NCBI GenBank assembly: GCA_025355005.1
Contig: JANXLV010000222.1
Span: 1-42,478 of the forward strand
Length of the DNA: 42,478 nt
Direction: 5' to 3'
Origin: Myxococcales bacterium
GTDB lineage: Bacteria > Myxococcota_A > Polyangia > Polyangiales > Polyangiaceae
How positions within the stretch are numbered: the first letter of the stretch is position 1; each line of letters opens with the position of its first letter. The notes under the pieces are model-generated. The model did not search any database. It was given only the letters and a program-made list of their open reading frames with translations, and was not told the DNA's origin. Of the stretch, positions 39,718-42,478 are shown in pieces. Position numbers and translations under genes: made by a program.

Positions 39718-42084
39718 ATGGAAGGGATGCGAACTGCTTCTCTCTTTGGTGCCGTGATCGTGGCCGGCCTCTTCGTCGCTTGCGGTGGCGGCGACGACAG
39801 CACGACGAGTCCGAACAACGACGCTGGTGGCTCCGACGCGGGCGGCGGCGGCGACGGCGGGCACCCCGGCGATGCGGGTGGGCTAACGGATGGTGGCGCG
39901 AAGACGGACAGCGGCACGGCCAGCGACGGCGGCGACGCAGGACACGTGAACGGCATCACCATCGCGGGCGTCCCCGCGACCGGGTTCTCGCGCGTGCTGC
40001 TCGGCACCATGACGGTCACGGTGCTCGACGCGATGGGCAAGACAGACGTCGCGTACAATGGCAACGTCACGTTGAGCGTCGGCAAGGGGCCCGCGTCGGG
40101 CGCGCTCTCGGGGACCACGACGGTCCTTGCGGTGAACGGCGTCGCGACCTTCGGTGACATTGCGTGCGATCGGCAGGGGAACTACGTGCTCTCCGCGAGC
40201 ACCGCCAGCGCGTTCGGGCAATCGACGTCGATCGCGGTCGATGCGTGGGCGCCGTTCGACACGGGCGCTGCTGCCGCGAACTTCACGTCGATCGCGGTCC
40301 ACCCGACGAACCCGGACATCGCATACGGCGCGGCGAACGGCGGCGGCATCTGGGGAACTACGAACGGCGCGACGGCCTCACCCACGTGGAAGTTCCTGGC
40401 GCTCCCGGGCTCGTACTCGGCCGCGATCGTGATCGACCCCAAGACACCCACGACGCTGTACGCGGGCAACGGGGCGAAGGGTGTCTACAAGTCCATTGAT
40501 GCCGGGGCGACCTGGGCTGCGGCGAACGCCGGCCACACATCCGATTACGTGCAGGCGCTCGCGATCGATCCGGTGACGCCTACGACTCTGTACTGGGGCA
40601 CGAACACCGCATTCCTGAAGAGCGTCGATGCTGGAAAGACGTGGAGCGCGCCCGCGGTCGCGCCGGGGTTCGGGGCCGCGTACATCCACGCGATCGCCGT
40701 CTCCAAGCACAACCCTCAAGTGCTCTATGTGATGGCAGGCAATCAGGGCGTGTGGAAGTCCGCCGACGCGGGCGCCACGTTCACCGCGCTGAACGCGGGC
40801 TTTCCGGCGACGCTACCGAGCTCGCAGGTCATCGCGATCGATCCCACGGACGAGACAAACGTGTTCACGGGGGATGCATCGGGCGCCGGGGGCGTCTACC
40901 ACTCCACCGGCGGCGGCGCGTGGACTGCGGTGCTCGGAAACATCCGCGCCGATGCGACCGTCGAAGGGATCGCGTTCGACCCAGCCGACAAGATGCGTAT
41001 GTACATATCCGACTACGGAAAGGACGTCTTCAAGTCGACCGACGGCGGCGCGTCATGGAAGGCGATGGGCTATCCGAGCTACCCGTTCAGGCTGACCGTG
41101 GCGCCGAGCAACGCGGACATCGTCTACGTGGGGCTCTACTCGGGCGCGGCCGTCGGCATCTACCATTCGCTGGACGCAGCGGCGACGTGGCAGAACAGCG
41201 GGAGCGGCCTCGCGGCGTTCCTTGGCAACTCCGTGGCGCTCGATCCGAAGACGTCTGGCATCGCGTTCTTCGGCGGCGGCTACATCAATATCCGGAAGAC
41301 CGCGGATGGCGGCAAGACCTTCGCGAACCTCACGGGTCCAGCGCTCAACGGCGACGAGGTGATCGGCATCTCACCGAGCGACCCGAACGTCGTCTACGTC
41401 GGAAGCAACGGCGTAGGCATGTCCGTCACCACGACCAAGGGCGCTCCGTTCGCGCTCACGGGGACGGGCAACGTGTCATTCAATGCGATCTGCACGGCGG
41501 CCGCGAATCCCGACGTCGTGTTCGCAGGCACGGCCTACGGACTCGGCATCTTCGTCACCACGAACGGCACGCAGGCGGGCGGCGCCACGTGGACCAACCC
41601 AGCGGCCGTACCCGGGACCGCAAATGCATGCGCCGTGGATCCGGCCAACGCGAACGTCGCCTACATGGCCATGAACAATGGCCTCTACAAGACGATCGAC
41701 ATGGGCCAGACGTGGGCCGCGCTCGCGGGGACGACAGCGACGACCGCGGTGGTCGTCGATCCGACGAACGCGAACATCGTATTCGCCGCATATGGCGGCA
41801 CGGTGCATCGCAGCGCGGACGCCGGCGCGACGTGGGCGGCCGCGGGGGTCGGGCTTCCCTCGGCTGCCAGCGTGCTCGCGATCGACGCCGCGCATCCGCA
41901 GACATTGCTCGCCGGCACCAGCCAGGGAGTGTGGCGCACGACCACCGCGGGGACGTTATGGACCTCATCAGGGGTCGCCGGCTGGGCCGTGAAGTCTGCG
42001 GCGATCGATCCGCAAGACGCGAACGTCGCCTACGTGGGTTTGGACGGCGGAGGCTTCATGAAGTCAGTGAGCGGAGGCATGTGA
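39718..42084 (+). CDS. Asp-box (BNR/sortilin-like) beta-propeller lipoprotein
   Basis: 788 residues; an ATG at 39727 is an alternative. Lipobox FVAC (C22), then a Gly/Asp tether. A domain at about 75-175 looks like a filamin/Ig-type fold (GITIAGVPATGFSRVLLG and VTLSVGKG). The rest is a large beta-propeller with at least eight Asp boxes: SIDAGATW, SVDAGKTW, SADAGATF, STDGGASW, SLDAAATW, TADGGKTF, TIDMGQTW and SADAGATW. Most are preceded by a DP-x-N/T-x-x-x-Y/F-A-type strand. Such propellers occur in sialidases, VPS10/sortilins and photosystem-assembly factors. No sialidase arginine triad is evident, so binding or scaffolding on the surface is more likely. Confidence 0.87.
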   Translation: MEGMRTASLFGAVIVAGLFVACGGGDDSTTSPNNDAGGSDAGGGGDGGHPGDAGGLTDGGAKTDSGTASDGGDAGHVNGITIAGVPATGFSRVLLGTMTVTVLDAMGKTDVAYNGNVTLSVGKGPASGALSGTTTVLAVNGVATFGDIACDRQGNYVLSASTASAFGQSTSIAVDAWAPFDTGAAAANFTSIAVHPTNPDIAYGAANGGGIWGTTNGATASPTWKFLALPGSYSAAIVIDPKTPTTLYAGNGAKGVYKSIDAGATWAAANAGHTSDYVQALAIDPVTPTTLYWGTNTAFLKSVDAGKTWSAPAVAPGFGAAYIHAIAVSKHNPQVLYVMAGNQGVWKSADAGATFTALNAGFPATLPSSQVIAIDPTDETNVFTGDASGAGGVYHSTGGGAWTAVLGNIRADATVEGIAFDPADKMRMYISDYGKDVFKSTDGGASWKAMGYPSYPFRLTVAPSNADIVYVGLYSGAAVGIYHSLDAAATWQNSGSGLAAFLGNSVALDPKTSGIAFFGGGYINIRKTADGGKTFANLTGPALNGDEVIGISPSDPNVVYVGSNGVGMSVTTTKGAPFALTGTGNVSFNAICTAAANPDVVFAGTAYGLGIFVTTNGTQAGGATWTNPAAVPGTANACAVDPANANVAYMAMNNGLYKTIDMGQTWAALAGTTATTAVVVDPTNANIVFAAYGGTVHRSADAGATWAAAGVGLPSAASVLAIDAAHPQTLLAGTSQGVWRTTTAGTLWTSSGVAGWAVKSAAIDPQDANVAYVGLDGGGFMKSVSGGM

Positions 42085-42219
42085 GCAAGCCGCGGCGCCG
42101 AGTGGCGCGTGCGCGCGGCCATTGTCGTGGGCGTGGCCACGGTACGTGCATCGCGGAGGTGGGTCACGACGACCCCCTGCCACGCATGACTCGCATCGTG
42201 CTACGAGACCACCAAGGCC

Positions 42220-42478
42220 ATGCTCTTCCGCCACGCTTTGCGCCGCTCCCGGCGCACGCCGCTCCTCCTTGGCTCCTTCCTGACCACGTTGCTGCTCGCG
42301 CCCGTGGCGCTCGCGCAGTCTCCGACAGAAGGCACAGCGCCGCACGTCGACGAGGCGCCCGTGACGCCGCCGTCGCTCGTTGCGCACGGCGAGCCGACGT
42401 ATCCGCCACAAGCGCTCGCTGCCAAGCAGGATGCCGACGTGCTCCTGGACATCACGATCGACGAGACGGGTCATGTGG
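42220..42478 (+). CDS. TonB-C-domain protein, possibly TonB-dependent receptor N-terminus (partial)
   Basis: The first 86 codons run off the right edge. The ATG at 42220 is set by an in-frame stop at 42187 with no start between, and a typical Sec signal follows (RRTPLLLGSFLTTLLLAPVA then ALAQ). After a Pro/Thr-rich stretch comes GEPTYPPQALAAKQDADVLL followed by DITIDETGHV, a close match to the start of the TonB C-terminal domain. Known: in myxobacteria this domain is often fused to the front of outer-membrane TonB-dependent receptors. With signal sequence first, this is more likely such a fusion than TonB itself, which has an uncleaved anchor. The rest lies outside the window. Confidence 0.7.
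   Translation, partial: MLFRHALRRSRRTPLLLGSFLTTLLLAPVALAQSPTEGTAPHVDEAPVTPPSLVAHGEPTYPPQALAAKQDADVLLDITIDETGHV

Overview
The window is a GC-rich chromosomal segment whose gene content points to a member of the Myxococcota, most likely class Polyangia. The reasons are the very high GC at third codon positions, about ten predicted lipoproteins with Asp/Gly/Ser/Pro-rich tethers, a sigma-32-type factor with a large extra N-terminus, and a TonB-C domain placed at the N-terminus of an outer-membrane-type protein. This assignment is inference from gene content; no rRNA gene is present. I see no tRNA or rRNA genes, no CRISPR array, and no transposase, integrase or phage gene.

Layout. At 1-310 the C-terminal tail of a + strand gene is followed by a composite repeat element. 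At 318-7360 (- strand) is a tightly coupled five-gene operon: a KOW-domain protein, two half-transporters forming an asymmetric heterodimeric ABC exporter, alanine racemase and an MlaE-type lipid permease. At 7522-9755 (+) are an RpoH-family sigma factor and rsmI. At 9768-11513 (-) are three small genes (YdjI/SPFH-like plus Tudor-like, YqcC-like, and a two-TM protein). At 11616-17059 (-) is a second overlapping operon: ABC-F, thioredoxin-fold lipoprotein, ABC exporter and jelly-roll-like lipoprotein. At 17232-18599 is a small membrane protein and a convergent poly-glycine lipoprotein, with the second copy of the composite repeat element between them. At 18799-22305 are a GNAT acetyltransferase and two convergent lipoprotein genes (one an FG-GAP propeller). 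At 22492-25510 an orphan FliI/SctN-type ATPase is divergent from a WS/DGAT acyltransferase. At 25551-30261 (-) is an operon of a large membrane protein, a methyltransferase-like/coiled-coil protein and DnaJ. At 30390-36355 are cysteine-rich, metallo-beta-lactamase-fold, cytochrome-like and unknown lipoproteins plus a PilZ protein. At 36419-42478 (+) are a Rep/PcrA helicase, an AI-2E family membrane protein, an Asp-box propeller lipoprotein and the start of a TonB-C domain protein.

The clearest unexplained signal is a composite element present twice, at 55-310 and 17578-17940. Each copy consists of GACCTC-type hexamer repeats, a 21-bp left module identical in both copies, a variable spacer, and a 26-bp right module (25/26 identical) that is an imperfect inverted copy of the left one. 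Both copies lie between convergent genes and end at or within a few bases of the stop codon of the - strand gene. A third hexamer array lies in frame inside an ABC exporter gene, where it encodes a Ser-Thr linker. Functionally the window is dominated by the cell envelope (export, lipid and peptidoglycan precursors, surface lipoproteins) and protein homeostasis (RpoH-like sigma, DnaJ, ABC-F, RsmI).
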